This document shows positions 53,887-64,000 of a stretch of 64,000 bases of DNA, piece after piece. Below the pieces are notes generated by a model. It had not been told where the DNA came from. It saw nothing but the letters and a program-made list of their open reading frames with translations, and did no database searches. Made by a program: the position numbers and the translations under genes. Numbering within the stretch: the stretch's first letter is position 1; every line of letters begins with the position of its first letter. The stretch lies in assembly GCA_036925085.1 (NCBI GenBank), contig JAUPFP010000012.1, positions 1,520,964-1,584,963 of the forward strand, in the 5' to 3' direction. The stretch comes from Brachycybe producta (lineage: Eukaryota > Arthropoda > Diplopoda > Playtdesmida > Andrognathidae).

Positions 53887-54197
53887 AATATAAAGGTTCG
53901 GGGTAGTTTATAAAACTTGCTACCTCGTTTGGCCCTGAGAAACGTGTTGAAAAACACGAAAAAGTATCGTAATTCAATTGTGCAAACAATTTTGAAGCAA
54001 AACAAATTTTTCGAAACATTTTTACGTTTTTATTGTCACAAATTATGATATATATAACGATGAAAAGCAGTGAAACAACCACAATGTTCTCTCAGCAACT
54101 CCAACGGAGGCGTTGATGTGAACACCTCGCCAGAGAGCGAGCGGAAGCTCGAGAATTACTTGAAAAACGCCGTATTTTCTGAAGCACCCGTAAACAA

Positions 54198-55300
54198 GTG
54201 AAGGAGGACAAGCTGTGGGCCCTTGCAACAGAGAAGCGACTCCAGGAGGAAGAGAAGCGTGCTGAGGATGAGGAACGCCAAGCCAATGCCCGACTAAAGA
54301 TGGAAGCAGCATCTGAAGCCTCTCAACGAAGCAACGAACAGAAGATGGTCGACCAGTTTGCCGAACTGATGAAAGACGCCACTCCTGAGAGCCAAGAAGA
54401 ATGGGTGAGACGGTTGTGTTGAGAATCAACTCCATGCCGTCTGGAACACACATGAGAAATCTCAGACAACGAAGTAAATCACCAACAGAATCTGGGCGAA
54501 AGCTCAGGCCAGAAGCTCCTGAAAGGACTCCAAACCTGGGAACCACGCCGTATTCTGAAAAGAATTCGCTACATCCGCTACAAGGGTTTACGAAGTATAC
54601 TGGTTCTGAAAACATACTTGTGTATATCGAAGAGTTTGAAGATATTGCGATTGCGCACCAGTGGAACTCCCTGCAGCGATGCAGCCACTTTACTGGTCTC
54701 CTTCGTAAACGAGCAATCAAATGGCTTGCTCGTTTTCGCTTGGAATATGGCAAGATCAACTGGATCACGATGAGAAACGGAATTATCAACGAATTCCTAT
54801 TGCCAGATCAGAAAGTGCGAATGAAGAATGAACTGTCCACAAGGACAGCGAAACTTTCAAAGTCTATGCGGAGATGTATCGAAGGATACATCTGAAAGAT
54901 GACGACTTTTTGCTGATCTCGAGTTTGAGGAAGAGCCTGCTACCATCTCTCAAACAGTACCTATTTGGGGCACCTAAAGATAATCTTTATGACTTTGTAA
55001 AATTTGCAGCCCAAACAGAAGGAGAGCTGATAGAGGAGAAGATGCTAGTCTACATGACGTCTACTGGTAACCAGCCGGCCCAGCAGCAGAAGCCTCAACA
55101 GACGTGGACTCCCAAGAATTCGGCCACGTCTAAAAAGACGCAGGATTCAAAGACAAATCAAGATGGTGGATCAAGATTCCCCCAAGAAGGAAGTCTACTG
55201 GACCACTCATCTGTTACCAATGTCAGGAGCCTGGACACAGAGTGTTCCAGTGCACCAACGTGCCGAAACCCAAGAAAGAGGACAACAAGACGACTCCACC
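54198..55300 (+). pseudogene. B1 gag, frameshifted
   Basis: The first frame is a charged helix, EEEKRAEDEERQANARLKME, likely coiled coil. The second (54401-54895) has a gag core with HPLQGFTKYTGSENILVYIE, LLRKRAIKWLARFRLEYGK and MRNGIINEFLLPDQKVR. The third (54874-55356) has LISSLRKSLLPSLKQYLFGA and DFVKFAAQTEGELIEEK. A CCHC zinc knuckle, CYQCQEPGHRVFQC, is present at about 55209-55250 in yet another frame. It would form the particle. No intact frame joins the parts. Confidence 0.75.
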
Positions 55301-55469
55301 AACTCCATTTAATAGTTGATGAACCGTCGAAAACGACGACGCCGAAAACCATTTGAGCCGACAAAATCCACGTCCTGCCTAATGGAATGAAGATGGTGCC
55401 GGTGTTAATCAATAACAAAACGCATTATTTCCATTTTGACAACCACCAGAAAGCTTTAAACTACTAAGG

Positions 55470-56237
55470 GTGCCACTCGCACCCAAAGTAGTGATGCCCG
55501 TAAAAGATGTCAAAGAGAGTCCGAAAGAAGAGGAGGCAACGAAACCTGCAAAGGTTGACGTCAAGGTCCGACTGGACCAGATAACGAGAGGATCTATTGG
55601 GGTGGCTGCGGTCAACCATGCAGGGTTGCCTCCAGGTCTGGGTAGCCTGTGCCAAAATGCCAACAAAGAAGAGGGATCAACGACTCCGAAGCAAAGCTGT
55701 GCTGCAGTACAGCTGGAGGACTCTTCCAGACATAAAGCAGACTTTGGAGATGGGGTCCAAATCCGTACCGTCTACGAGGATGGGAGCCGGCGGAAACCAC
55801 TGCAAAGGTGGGCCTCTATGTCATTTGCAAAAACGAACGACGCGAAGATGTCCACCAAAGCAGAACAGGTAGTAGTCTCTAAAGGAGCTACTTCTGTTAA
55901 AACTCAAGCAGAGCAAGTAGTAGTCTCGCAAGAGGCTACTCTTGTTAAAAATCAAGCAGAACAGAGTGTGGCGAAAAAGGGAGTACCCACACCTGTTAAA
56001 ACTCGAGCAGAACAGGTAGTAGTCTCGAAAAGAGCTACTCCTGTTAAGACTAAAGAAGAGCAAGTGATAGTCTCAAAAGGAGCTACTCTTGCTAAACCTA
56101 AAGCAGAACATGGAGTTTCAAAAAAGAAAGTAGCTACACCTGTTATGGGTTCGACTGCAGAGTCAAGTCTTCTCTGTCGGTTGCAAAACCCCGTGTTGTT
56201 CAAAGACAATACAAGATGCGTGGACCAAGTTGACTGA
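55470..56237 (+). CDS. B1 linker ORF with tandem AEQVVVSKGAT repeats
   Basis: The 255-codon frame starts with MPLAPKVVMPVKDVKES and contains about six repeats of a roughly 18-residue unit, AEQVVVSKGATSVKTQ, with variants AEQVVVSQEATLVKNQ and EEQVIVSKGATLAKPK (about 55858-56150). The unit is 51-54 nt long and preserved at protein level. It lies between nucleocapsid and protease. Repeats of this kind usually arise by slippage and act as flexible spacers; the role here is unknown. Confidence 0.55.
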   Translation: MPLAPKVVMPVKDVKESPKEEEATKPAKVDVKVRLDQITRGSIGVAAVNHAGLPPGLGSLCQNANKEEGSTTPKQSCAAVQLEDSSRHKADFGDGVQIRTVYEDGSRRKPLQRWASMSFAKTNDAKMSTKAEQVVVSKGATSVKTQAEQVVVSQEATLVKNQAEQSVAKKGVPTPVKTRAEQVVVSKRATPVKTKEEQVIVSKGATLAKPKAEHGVSKKKVATPVMGSTAESSLLCRLQNPVLFKDNTRCVDQVD

Positions 56238-57085
56238 GACAGTCACGCCTCGTGAACTTCAAGTCCAACAACAACATGAGCAGACGGCACCTAAAGTTCG
56301 TGTGAACCTTGGAGGTCGTGAGTTAGTGATGACTACCGACAGTGGTGCTGAAGCTTCTGTCATAAGTGAATCACTAGTCAAAGACATGAAGCTGGTAATG
56401 GATCCGCTACCTTTCCCGCCAAATTTGACTGGCACCGGAGGAAATTCATTAAACATCATGGGACAAGTCATCGTGCCAATTCAAGTTGCTGAGAAGCTTG
56501 TCAAAGGAAAGTTAATTGTCATCTAAGGATGACGTGAGGCCTTGCTGGGGAACGACTTTGGTAAAGATCTCAACCTTTGTTTGGACATGACAGAAAGCAG
56601 AAGCAGAAGATTTTATTCAAAATCTTAAGAATAAAGATCTACAAGAGAAACTCCTGAAGAAGGGGCCAGCTAAGTTATGTTTGGTACACAATCTCGTGCT
56701 GGATCCAAAAAGAGTTGCAATTGTTGCGGTCAATGCTCCTGAGGACCTACAAGAAGGTAGTCTTCAATTCATCGACTCATGCGAAAGCACGATCCAGCAG
56801 AGAGGAATTAAAGTTTCTCCTGGGATCGTTGAAGGAAGAGGAAAGTCTATCCTTCAAATCCAAATCTTCAACCTATCTGGAGAGGTTATTCACCTCGGAG
56901 CCAGAGAGACGATTGCAGAGATTGAGGACGCCATTACAGCTCTTAATGTGCCTGTGGGCCCCTCGATTTACAAAGTAGAAGCTGAAAGTGATGAAGTGAC
57001 AGTGAAAGACTATGTCAAGTTTCAAGACAGTCTGAATGTCAACCCGAATCGTCCAAGAGAAGAACAAATGGCGATAAACACATGA
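56230..57085 (+). pseudogene. B1 protease and linker
   Basis: The block RVNLGGRELVMTTDSGAEAS continues VISESLV, an aspartic-protease active site in the DSG form. A flap-like FPPNLTGTGGNSLNIMGQV follows. A stop at 56524 interrupts; LGNDFGKDLNLCLDMTES follows in another frame. The frame 56681-57085 holds a linker with GIVEGRGKSILQIQIFNLSG and VPVGPSIYKVEAESDEV, similar in position to the family A linker. Confidence 0.7.
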
Positions 57086-57720
57086 TTGAGACGGGTGAAA
57101 ACCCGCCGGTTTGAGAACCACTCCGGCACACATCACCTGCTCAGAGGGAGGTCGTCAAGTCGACACTACGTGATATGTTGGGACGCCGGCATCGTTAGCC
57201 CTTCCAAAAGTCCGTACTCAAGTCCGGTGGTGATTTTCAAGCAAAAGAATGGGCAACATCGTTTTTGCATCGATTATCGTAAGCTAAATGCTCAGACCAA
57301 ACCAGACCAATATCCATTACCAAGGATCGATGTTGCTTTCGACTTCCTTTCTGGGGCCACAATTTTTGCAACCTTTTTTAATATCGGGTTATTGGCAATA
57401 TCCAGTGGAAGAAAGAGATCGAGAGAAAACGGCTTTCGTATGCGCCAATGGCCTTTACGAATTTAACAGAATGCCATTTGGTTTGATGTATGCACCTGCC
57501 ACAATGCAGCATGCACTTGATTTATTGCTGGCAGGCCACAAATGGGAGACCTGCCTGGTCTATTTGGATGACATTATCATCTTCGCGAAAGACTTAGAAG
57601 AATTCACGAAGAGATTGAAAGACATCTTGGTGCTCATCCGGAATGCCAATTTAAGCCTTCAACCAAGCAAGTGTTTCTTTAGAGAAGATGAGATCAAACT
57701 ACCTGGGACACAAGATTAGT
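57086..57720 (+). pseudogene. B1 reverse transcriptase, frameshifted
   Basis: RT motifs in order: AGIVSPSKSPYSSPVVIFKQ, FCIDYRKLNAQTKPDQYPLP and FLSGATIFATF, then after a frame change SGYWQYPVEERDREKTAFVC, YEFNRMPFGLMYAPATMQHA and CLVYLDDIIIFAKDLEEF with the catalytic YLDD. The end has LQPSKCFFREDEIKL. Apart from the frameshift near 57375 the core is well preserved, including the catalytic aspartates. Confidence 0.9.
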
Positions 57721-57865
57721 GCCCTTGGTATTCGACCAGATGAAGAGAAAGTGCAGACGATTCAAGGGTTTCCTGCACCGAAAAACGTGGCTGACGTCAG
57801 AAGCTTCCTTGGGATGACCGGTTACTAATCGTTTCATCGAGAATTACTCCAAGATCGCCAGACCA

Positions 57866-58245
57866 ATGCAAGCCCTTGTCAAGAAGGACCTGGACTTCAA
57901 GTGGAATGGCGACTGCGAGGTCGCTTTTGATAGTCTGAAGAAGGCTCTTTGCTCCTCTCCGATTCTTACTTTGTATGATCCGGAGGCAGAAATTGCCTTA
58001 CATACCGATGCTTGTGACTACCAGATTGGTGTCATTATTTATCAGTATGCGAAAAATGAGAAGAAACCTGAAGTTCTAGGTTACTACAGCCGAAAACTCC
58101 AGGGAGCTGAAAGAAACTATGGGACTACAGAGTGTCTCACCATTGTTTATGACATTGAAAAGGCACGCCCATATGTCTTCAACCGAAAATTCAAAGTATT
58201 CACCGATCATAAGGCCCTGTGCTACTTAAAAAACAGCACATAATC
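57866..58245 (+). pseudogene. B1 RNase H domain
   Basis: A 125-codon open frame, preceded in another frame by the connection KNVADVRSFLGMTGY. It holds FKWNGDCEVAFDSLKKALCS, IALHTDACDYQIGVIIYQ, AERNYGTTECLTIVYDIEKA and FKVFTDHKALCYLKNS. Gypsy RNase H normally has TDAS; TDAC is a mild variant. It would degrade the RNA of the hybrid. A frame change at the end leads into integrase. Confidence 0.85.
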
Positions 58246-58910
58246 TTGATGGCCGATTGGGGAAAATGGCACATTAAACTACAACCATGCGATTACGAAG
58301 TAGTTTACAAGAAAGGTAAAATGCATGTAGACGCCGACTGTGTCTCACGTTATGAGAGCAACGTTCCTGCGAATTGGAAGCAGAGAAATGGAGAGATGGA
58401 AGCTCTCGAAGACCTTCACATCTTCACTGTCTACAATGATTTCCAGTGGGAACGGGACCAATCCCTTGATGAAGAACTTCTCCTCATCAAAGAATCACTC
58501 CAAAGCAATCGATTGCATCCCTATCACAAGAAATTTGCAATAGTGGATGGCGTTTTATACCACATGAAGTATGAAGACACAGTGCCAGTACTAACGTATA
58601 CTGTCCCCCGACAACTAAGAATTGGAATTGTCGAGATGCTTCACGATGTGCCTGAGGCCGGACATTTCGGTTTTACCAAAACAATGAAGAGAATCCATAA
58701 GAGATTATTGGAAAACGATGAAAGCAGATGTCGCCGACTATGTCAGGTCGTGTCACATCTGTCAACGAACGAAACTGTCGCACCAAAAAGTACCTGGATT
58801 GTTACAACCATTCATTGTGGGAAATCCGACAGTGTTGGGGAATGGACTATGTCTGTCCTCTTCCTTGGCCGCACCTGAGGAGAGAAGAATGCAGACAAGA
58901 GGGCAATGAA
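58219..58910 (+). pseudogene. B1 integrase N-terminal part, core missing
   Basis: After ADWGKWHIKLQPCDYEVVYK, the region runs through VYNDFQWERDQSLDEELLLI to the zinc-binding domain EMLHDVPEAGHFGFTKTMKR, then in a second frame YVRSCHICQRTKLSHQKVPG. It goes on to LLQPFIVGNPTVLGNGLCL, which corresponds to the approach to the catalytic core, and then loses similarity. None of the DDE residues are found, so this copy lost the core by deletion. Confidence 0.8.
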
Positions 58911-59047
58911 AGAGAGGATAACCTGCCAGAATGAAGAGTGCATAAAGAGGGGACAGAAACCGATAGAAGTTCCCAAAAGTCGGCACCGCGCTACCGACCA
59001 TCAAAAAACCCGTTAGTGACGTATCTCTTGCCAACAGCTGGGCCACC

Positions 59048-59326
59048 ATGGATGAGCCCACCTTCAGGGGATATCGACCAGAGCTGACCAAGAAGCTGGT
59101 GCTGCCAGGATCGATTTCGGTCCCAAAACCACCAAGAGAAGTATCGTCTGCAACTCTACTGCCCATTGTCCCTTTTAGGCCAAAGTTGACAGTGACTGTC
59201 GTCAGGGAGGGGAACAAGAGGAGGGAGGTCCACTTCCAACAATCGCCGCCAGAAGATCGACCAAGAGAAGCAAGACGACCGAAAGGCCAGGGAGCCGTTG
59301 CCCGCCGGAAGGGACAAAATTTATGA
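59048..59326 (+). pseudogene. B1 3'-terminal coding remnant
   Basis: A 92-codon frame with EPTFRGYRPELTKKLVLPGS and VPFRPKLTVTVVREGNKRRE, then HFQQSPPEDRPREARRPKG. Its position and basic composition suggest an integrase tail or a small 3' ORF of family B. It ends at the junction with A4. No domain is recognised. Confidence 0.35.
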
Positions 59327-59365
59327 TCGTTGGTTGACCGTTAGATTGGTAGTATCCCGTGGGAC

Positions 59366-59724
59366 ACGGACACTTGTACGTGGGACTACGGTAGAAACCA
59401 GTCTATGGCCAGGTTTACCAGTATATACCGTGGGGCACGGACTGTTATCCGTGGGACTACGGTAGATACCGGTGTATGGTCAGGTTTTACTGTTAGTAGA
59501 CCGCTGGCATGGTGGTTGACCGTGCAGGACCGGTGGAACATGGTAAAAGGTTGCGTTACCGTGAACGTACCGTGGTTACAGACTTTTGTCTGTATATGTC
59601 CGGTCGATGACGGTAGCGGTTGCTCCAACCGTAAGATTACCGTGTGACACGGACTGTTGTCTGTGATACTACGGTTTTTACAGTTCAACCATTGTTTGAC
59701 GGTGTTTCATGGACTTTGATCCGT
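59366..59724 (+). promoter_or_regulatory. A4 leader array of phased GGAC/GTCC hairpins
   Basis: Motifs such as ACGGACTGTTGTCTGT start at 59366, 59437, 59578, 59649 and 59709. A degenerate unit sits near 59508, so spacing is 71, 71, 70, 71 and 60 nt. In several units an outer stem is also visible: TACCGT before and ACGGTA after the hairpin (for example 59426-59463). Confidence 0.75.
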
Positions 59725-60119
59725 GAATTTACCGAATTACACGGTAGATACCCCTGCTCTACAGTTGGTGGCTGTCTCTTACTGTGTTCGCAAGGTGAAA
59801 TTTGGCCGAGACCCCATTTCCTCCGATGGCTGGTTGGGGAAACAGTGTAGACGGAGGTTTGGAATTGTGTTCCCGCACCATCGGCCGTGGTATTCGGCCA
59901 GAGGGAATGGACACGGTGGTTCTGAGGAGGAAGGTGCCATAGCGGGTGTACCTGTGGACCGATCTCCGCTCGGAGACTTTGTGACTGACCGCACCGTTGT
60001 GGCATCGTCGGGGACTGTTGCGGGGACTGGCAGAGACAGGCACGTGGCCAGTTGCCTGCATCCTAGCCTCCACCACCACTGGTCCGGTTGGACACGGTGG
60101 GAGACTTAAATGAGGCTGT

Positions 60120-61320
60120 GGAGGCTTTTAACCGAAGCACCGATGCTCACCATGTATGATTCACGTGGAGAGGTGTTAATTTACTCTCAAGCGAGTGGGT
60201 ACGATCTAGTTGTAGTATACCAGAAGTTACCCGAGGACAAGGCTCTTAGGTTCTGGCCTATGCTAGTCGTCTCATGAAAGGACCGGAGACACAGTATTCT
60301 GTCACCGAGCAAGAATGCCTTTCGATCATGTTTGCCGTGGGTAAATTCCGACCTTACATCTTTAACCGGGACACTTTGATCGTGACTGATCACCATGCAC
60401 TGTCATCTGCAGACTGCCCAAAACTTGCAAGGCAGGATGGGGTGTTGGCAGATGCAGTTGCAGGAGTACCGGTATAAAGTCCAGTACAAGAAGGGGAAAC
60501 TTCGTGAGGATGCCGACTGTTTGAGTCTGTCTCCAATGGATGAAGTTAAAGATCCTTCTTTACCGGAGTACGTCGAAACAGACGTAGGTGAGGTAATTTA
60601 CCGGATCCGTTCCGAAGTGGATTTTGTTATGGAGCAAACTCGCACTTGGTGCTTTAAGGTGAAGCGCAAGCTCCACACCGACCCCAACTCGAACTTAAGG
60701 TTCAAGTTTGTGATGGCTAACAGCTTGCTGTATGCCATCAAATACATCCAGGATCGCACAAGAACTGTGTTGGTTGTGCCGAGGTCCTGTCAAGCCTTCT
60801 GCTTGCAGAAGTTGCACGATAGCTTCGAAACTGGTCACTTCGGAGTGTACAAGAAATGCCAACGGTTACGTACACGTTTCTACTTGTTAGGTATGAAACA
60901 TGACATGGTAGAGTATGTTAAATCATGCTTGATGTGTCAACAGATACGACAGTTCACAAGAGCTCAAGGATTGTTGCAACCGATAGTTTGAGTACCCAGT
61001 TCTTGCCTGTGGAATTTACTTTATTGGGCATCCGTGGGTGGAGTCACAGAACGTACGAACAAAATGTAATGGAAACCATCAAGTGTTACCTTGATCCCCT
61101 CAAGGACCAACACGATTGGTGGGATAAATTGCGGCCCGCCGTGTGGGCCTACAATACTGTGGTGCAGGAGAGCACGGAAGTGTCTCCGTACCAATTGTTG
61201 TTTGGTTGTGAGCCAAGGTTGGAGATTGATAACCTCCTACCTAACGGTCTGGTCCGCGACTTGCCTGACCAGCAAGCTGGGGAGGAGTGTGCTCCTCAAA
61301 ATTTGGCAGCCGCTTAGGCA
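60120..61320 (+). pseudogene. A4 RNase H and integrase, DDE core deleted
   Basis: RNase H remnants include KGPETQYSVTEQECLSIMFA and LIVTDHHAL. The frame 60395-60991 has LQTAQNLQGRMGCWQMQLQE, YVETDVGEVIYRIRSEVDFV, the zinc-binding domain KLHDSFETGHFGVYKKCQRL and CLMCQQIRQFTRAQGLLQPI. Near 61045 the sequence jumps from the core start (GGVT equivalent) to VMETIKCYLDPLKDQHDWWD, removing all three catalytic acidic residues. It ends with VVQESTEVSPYQLLFGCEPR. The copy is inactive. Confidence 0.85.
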
Positions 61321-62334
61321 AGGCAAAAGAGCCAGTATGACGCTAGCCAGGTGAAGCCACCCCTGTACCAGCCTGGTATGAAGGTCTGGATGAGGGATAT
61401 GGCTGTAAGCTCGGCCAGGCCAAGAAATGGAATTGGGCATACAAGGCTGAACTGGGTATGGTGGTCTGGCAGGTTTCCGACCAGGTCTACAAGGTGGAAT
61501 TCGTAGACAGATATGGTTGGACAGTGCGAGACCGGTTTCACATTGATAACCTGAAGCCGTACATTCCCACATGTGGAGTTTGTGAGGAAAATGGCCTAAG
61601 AAGCTCTGAAGGGACCAGTGATGCCGAGTTCAAGGTCGATAGGACGGTGTAGGATGGTGATGTTCTTCCGGGACTATCCAGTCAGCCTATCTTGGCTAAT
61701 GAGTCTACTGACTTCAAGGCAGTGGAAGCTCTTCAGCCCCGGTATAACCTCCGTCTAAGGAAACCGAAGGCTTTCTAGGTACTAAAGGCTTCCTCTGAAA
61801 CACCAGTGAGCACCAGGAAGGGCCAGGGACTCTGAGTCCCTGCCCTGGTGGGAGAGATTGGGCTGATCCCTGGAATGGGATGATGGCCTGATCAATAAAA
61901 ATTTACAATGGGTACCCAATTACCCCTGGACAGGACATCGCCTGTCTGTCACGGACAGATGGTGGTCGTTTGCAGAGAATTGGGTGGAGAAATCTGTAAA
62001 TCCCGGTTGCAGACCGAGTATTCTGTCTGCAGGAGTAAAGTCAACCTGTGATCTCTCTCCTGAGTCTTCTCCGATGGATTCTCACCGTGTATCTGGCCCT
62101 AAAAAGGCAGACTACTGTTGGGTTTCCATGGAAACAATGGTGGAGGCGGCTAATGGTGTTTTAGCCACCAAGCTCCCGATTTTAGCCTACTTTCCTGTGA
62201 AATTAGCGGCTAAGCGCCATCTTGTTCGAAAATATAAACAGACAGTCGCCTGCTGCTATTTTTCGTTCGAAAAGTGTATTTCACTGGAGAAAAAAGATTA
62301 AGACTCAAAATCACTGGATGCCAGAAGAAAAAAC
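61321..62334 (+). pseudogene. A4 integrase tail, spacer and APKKADDG-type module
   Basis: The tail includes WQVSDQVYKVEFVDRYGW, RFHIDNLKPYIPTCGVCEEN and RYNLRLRKPKAF. The spacer is followed by an open segment with HRVSGPKKADYCWVSMETMV, EAANGVLATKLPILAYF and AAKRHLVRKYKQT, the same module as in A1, A2 and A3. The segment ends at a consensus donor GTAAGT (62335). Confidence 0.6.
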
Positions 62335-62720
62335 GTAAGTCCCTTTAGGGTATTCTTTCTTTTCTGCCTGGGGGACTGCCCATATCACGGTTCTTGACCG
62401 ACCGAGCACCGTCGAACTTGGTCTTCACCAAGTTCCACGGTGCTCGGTCGTTTGGGCGAACAGAATGTGATTTTGGGCGATTCTGATCATGAAAACACCG
62501 TTGGGGACGGTTACGACTGTGAACCACGGAGTTTGAATGGTCAGAAAGTGATTTGACCCTCAATATTTAACCTGGTTATACGGTGGATGGCCGGTCCAAA
62601 AATGTTTTGGCCGGTTCTGACTGTGGGAAGGACTGAACACAGTTGTTACCGTGTTTCACGGTGGTTCCAAGGTTGGAACGTGATTTCGCAAAGTCTAGTA
62701 CTAGACTTAAAAAACGACGT
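62335..62720 (+). promoter_or_regulatory. A4 start of putative accessory intron
   Basis: It begins GTAAGTCCCTTTAGGG, matching the A3 donor GTAAGTCCCTCTAAGGG. ACCGTGTTTCACGG-like boxes recur, as in the A1, A2 and A3 introns. The acceptor end is lost. Confidence 0.45.
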
Positions 62721-62730
62721 GGACCACTGA

Positions 62731-62814
62731 AAAAGACTCAAAGGGCTCAGCTTGCTTTTAATTATTAAAGACGTCTTTTATAATTAAAAGCAAACTAAGC
62801 CCTTTTGAGTCTTT
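62731..62814. repeat. Near-perfect 84-bp palindrome
   Basis: The centre is AAAGACGTCTTT (62767-62778). Arms contain AAAAGACTCAAAGGGCT and AGCCCTTTTGAGTCTTT with a few mismatches. It starts right where A4 similarity ends. Confidence 0.85.
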
Positions 62815-62852
62815 GTTCATGTTTCAAAAGACATCCACACCATGAAATGTCC

Positions 62853-62949
62853 CGCAACAATGTTGAAATGTTTCCCATTTCGATGGGACTCAAAAAACAT
62901 GAATCTGAGCTGACGTGATTCAGTCCCGAAACATTTCAACATTGTTGCG
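62853..62949. repeat. 22-bp perfect inverted repeat
   Basis: CGCAACAATGTTGAAATGTTTC (shown in parts: CGCAACAATG, TTGAAATGTTTC) at 62853-62874 is exactly inverted at 62928-62949. The related CCGCAACAATG recurs at about 62992. It may belong to the same element as the preceding palindrome. Confidence 0.85.
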
Positions 62950-63486
62950 GTACAGAATCGCAACAGACGAGATTCAGCCGTGATTCAGCCCCGCAACAAT
63001 GTATCGCAACAAAGATTTCCGGTGTGTACTACCCTTAAAACTTACTAATTCTTTTTAGTTCATTATGTGTAATTATGATGTTTGTTTTTCGATGTTCCTG
63101 GTTCCTGGCATTATATTTTTGTTAAATTTTATATCACTAGCTTTAGTGCCCAGCTTCGCTGACCAAACTGTTTCATACAATAAATCAAATCTCTACAACT
63201 CATGAAGGGAACTACATAGCGACTTGAAATAAGTTGCACAACATGGCAGCATAATATCCCATAAAAGTTTTATTGTGTGATGTTGTGCTGTTTGTGAGAT
63301 TTTGATGATTTGTCATTATCGGATGTACAAACAGAATGACAAACTTTCAGAAATAGAGTATAGATTAAAAATGTTTTATTAATTTTAAATTGTCATTTTT
63401 ATTATCAGTTGCCCTGATGATGGCTCAAAATTGAGGCGAATTGTTGGCTTAATCAGTAGTGTTATATTACTGTTTTCAAGAATATT
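62950..63486. other. Intron DNA, possible short interspersed element
   Basis: The stretch 63135-63375 begins ACTAGCTTTAGTGCCCAGC and ends TAGAGTATAGATT, words often seen at the ends of short interspersed repeats in invertebrates. No internal promoter or target duplication was identified. Confidence 0.25.
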
Positions 63487-63700
63487 TTGTGACGGACCTT
63501 TTTCCCCCGGATAGAATCTGCTCTTTTTAAGTAGTACGAATGAGTTTTCAATCGTATTAAAGGTGATTGGCTAAGTCACCAATTCTATCGGCCCTGGAGG
63601 ACTAGACCAATATAACTTCTATTTAATGTCCTTACTAGTCTCATGTAAAGATTCATAGTCAAGAAAATAGAAAAATGTTTAAAAAATAAAATTCGATTAC
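63487..63700 (-). repeat. Family B LTR fragment, inverted
   Basis: TGTGACGGACCTTTTTCCCC is the inverted 3' end of the B1 LTR; shared blocks include GAGCAGATTCTA and TTATATTGGTCTAGTCCTCC on the minus strand. Similarity fades near 63700. Confidence 0.8.
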
Positions 63701-64000
63701 ATATCACAGGTATTTTTGATAAATAAAAATAATTTCTAGAAAAAAAAATTTTTGATTAAATAGACTAGAAACTCGACAATAAACGCGCCAACTGTTCCAG
63801 CGACGATTCTGTTCTCTTTGGACAACTCCCTTTGGCTCTGGTGCAAGATGGCCCCGTCGATCCTTTTCCAGGCTCCACTTCAATTGTGGACTCGTACAAC
63901 TGCTCCAGGGTTTCCAGAGGGACGACAGTCAACCTCTCAATTGTGACCAGGATGAAAGTGCCATCAAAAATGGCGGATGCTTCCCCACGTGGTTCTAAGG
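63701..64000. other. Unassigned sequence at the window edge
   Basis: It changes from AT-rich to more balanced composition at about 63780; the minus strand could carry coding sequence continuing past the window (possibly family B gag or another element), but I could not identify it. Confidence 0.3.

Larger units (their letters stand above)
52907..59330 (+). mobile_element. Retrotransposon B1, second gypsy-like family, degraded
   Basis: An LTR is followed by gag with coiled coil and zinc knuckle, a repeat-rich linker, protease, RT, RNase H, N-terminal integrase and a tail. Its proteins differ clearly from family A. Integrase is cut inside the core and no 3' LTR follows; at about 59330 the sequence switches to the leader of copy A4. 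All coding regions contain stops or frameshifts. Confidence 0.8.
59335..62720 (+). mobile_element. Retrotransposon A4, internally deleted, no LTRs
   Basis: Leader hairpins (59366-59724) are followed directly at about 60115 by RNase H; gag, protease and RT are missing. Integrase lacks its catalytic core. The tail, spacer, APKKADDG module and start of the accessory intron follow, and similarity ends near 62720. Neither LTR is present. Confidence 0.8.

Noticed and set aside
54043-54789. 248-codon minus-strand frame
   Set aside because: It lies opposite B1 gag, whose plus-strand frames carry the recognisable gag features.
52373-64000. REXO1 exonuclease-domain exons
   Set aside because: Searched by eye for the DCEM-type exonuclease motif and the cysteine-rich segment on the + strand; none found among the retrotransposon sequence.

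Overview
The window is metazoan nuclear DNA, most likely from an invertebrate, although the species cannot be fixed from sequence alone. Evidence for this is long AT-rich introns with GT...AG exon boundaries, Ty3/gypsy, mariner and hAT transposons, and microsatellites. There is no bacterial gene organisation.

The only host gene I recognise lies on the + strand and is split into eight visible exons between 13974 and 52372. The four downstream exons (43800-43931, 44003-44121, 52012-52163, 52229-52372) match the region just before the exonuclease domain of REXO1 (RNA exonuclease 1 homolog, elongin A binding protein 1). All junctions among the eight exons keep phase. The first exons and the exonuclease domain are outside the window or were not found.

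The rest is almost entirely transposable elements sitting in REXO1 introns. Family A is a large Ty3/gypsy-like LTR retrotransposon (about 12 kb in copy A3). Its order is LTR, PBS, long leader, gag, protease, RT, RNase H, integrase, then an unusually long 3' accessory region of about 4 kb. There are five copies: A1 (3540-13870, +), A2 (18056-23541, +, lacking gag and most of pol), A3 (30776-42810, -, with both LTRs and a 4-bp target duplication), A4 (about 59335-62720, +, truncated) and A5 (44979 to about 49300, -, badly decayed). Family B is a second gypsy-like element (about 52907-59330, +) with a different gag and an LTR fragment at 63487-63700. All copies carry stops, frameshifts or deletions of catalytic cores, so none looks autonomous.

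DNA transposons are well delimited. They are a mariner-like element (27861-29263, TA duplication, DD37D spacing), a hAT-type element (29383-30489) with a nested foldback, a second hAT-type element (30751-43505) split by A3, two inverted copies of an 0.8-kb hAT MITE (23542-24310 and 25605-26443), and hAT transposase debris at 15285-16260. Tandem repeats include an AT-rich palindrome (842-1377) and a 30-bp minisatellite (about 2282-2612).

The most interesting signals belong to family A. First, its leader carries an array of short GGAC/GTCC tetraloop hairpins phased at about 70 nt and conserved in three copies. Second, the accessory region encodes proteins I do not recognise and seems to contain a spliced intron. 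Third, A2 has lost gag-pol but kept the LTR, PBS, hairpin array and accessory region, as expected of a non-autonomous derivative mobilised in trans.
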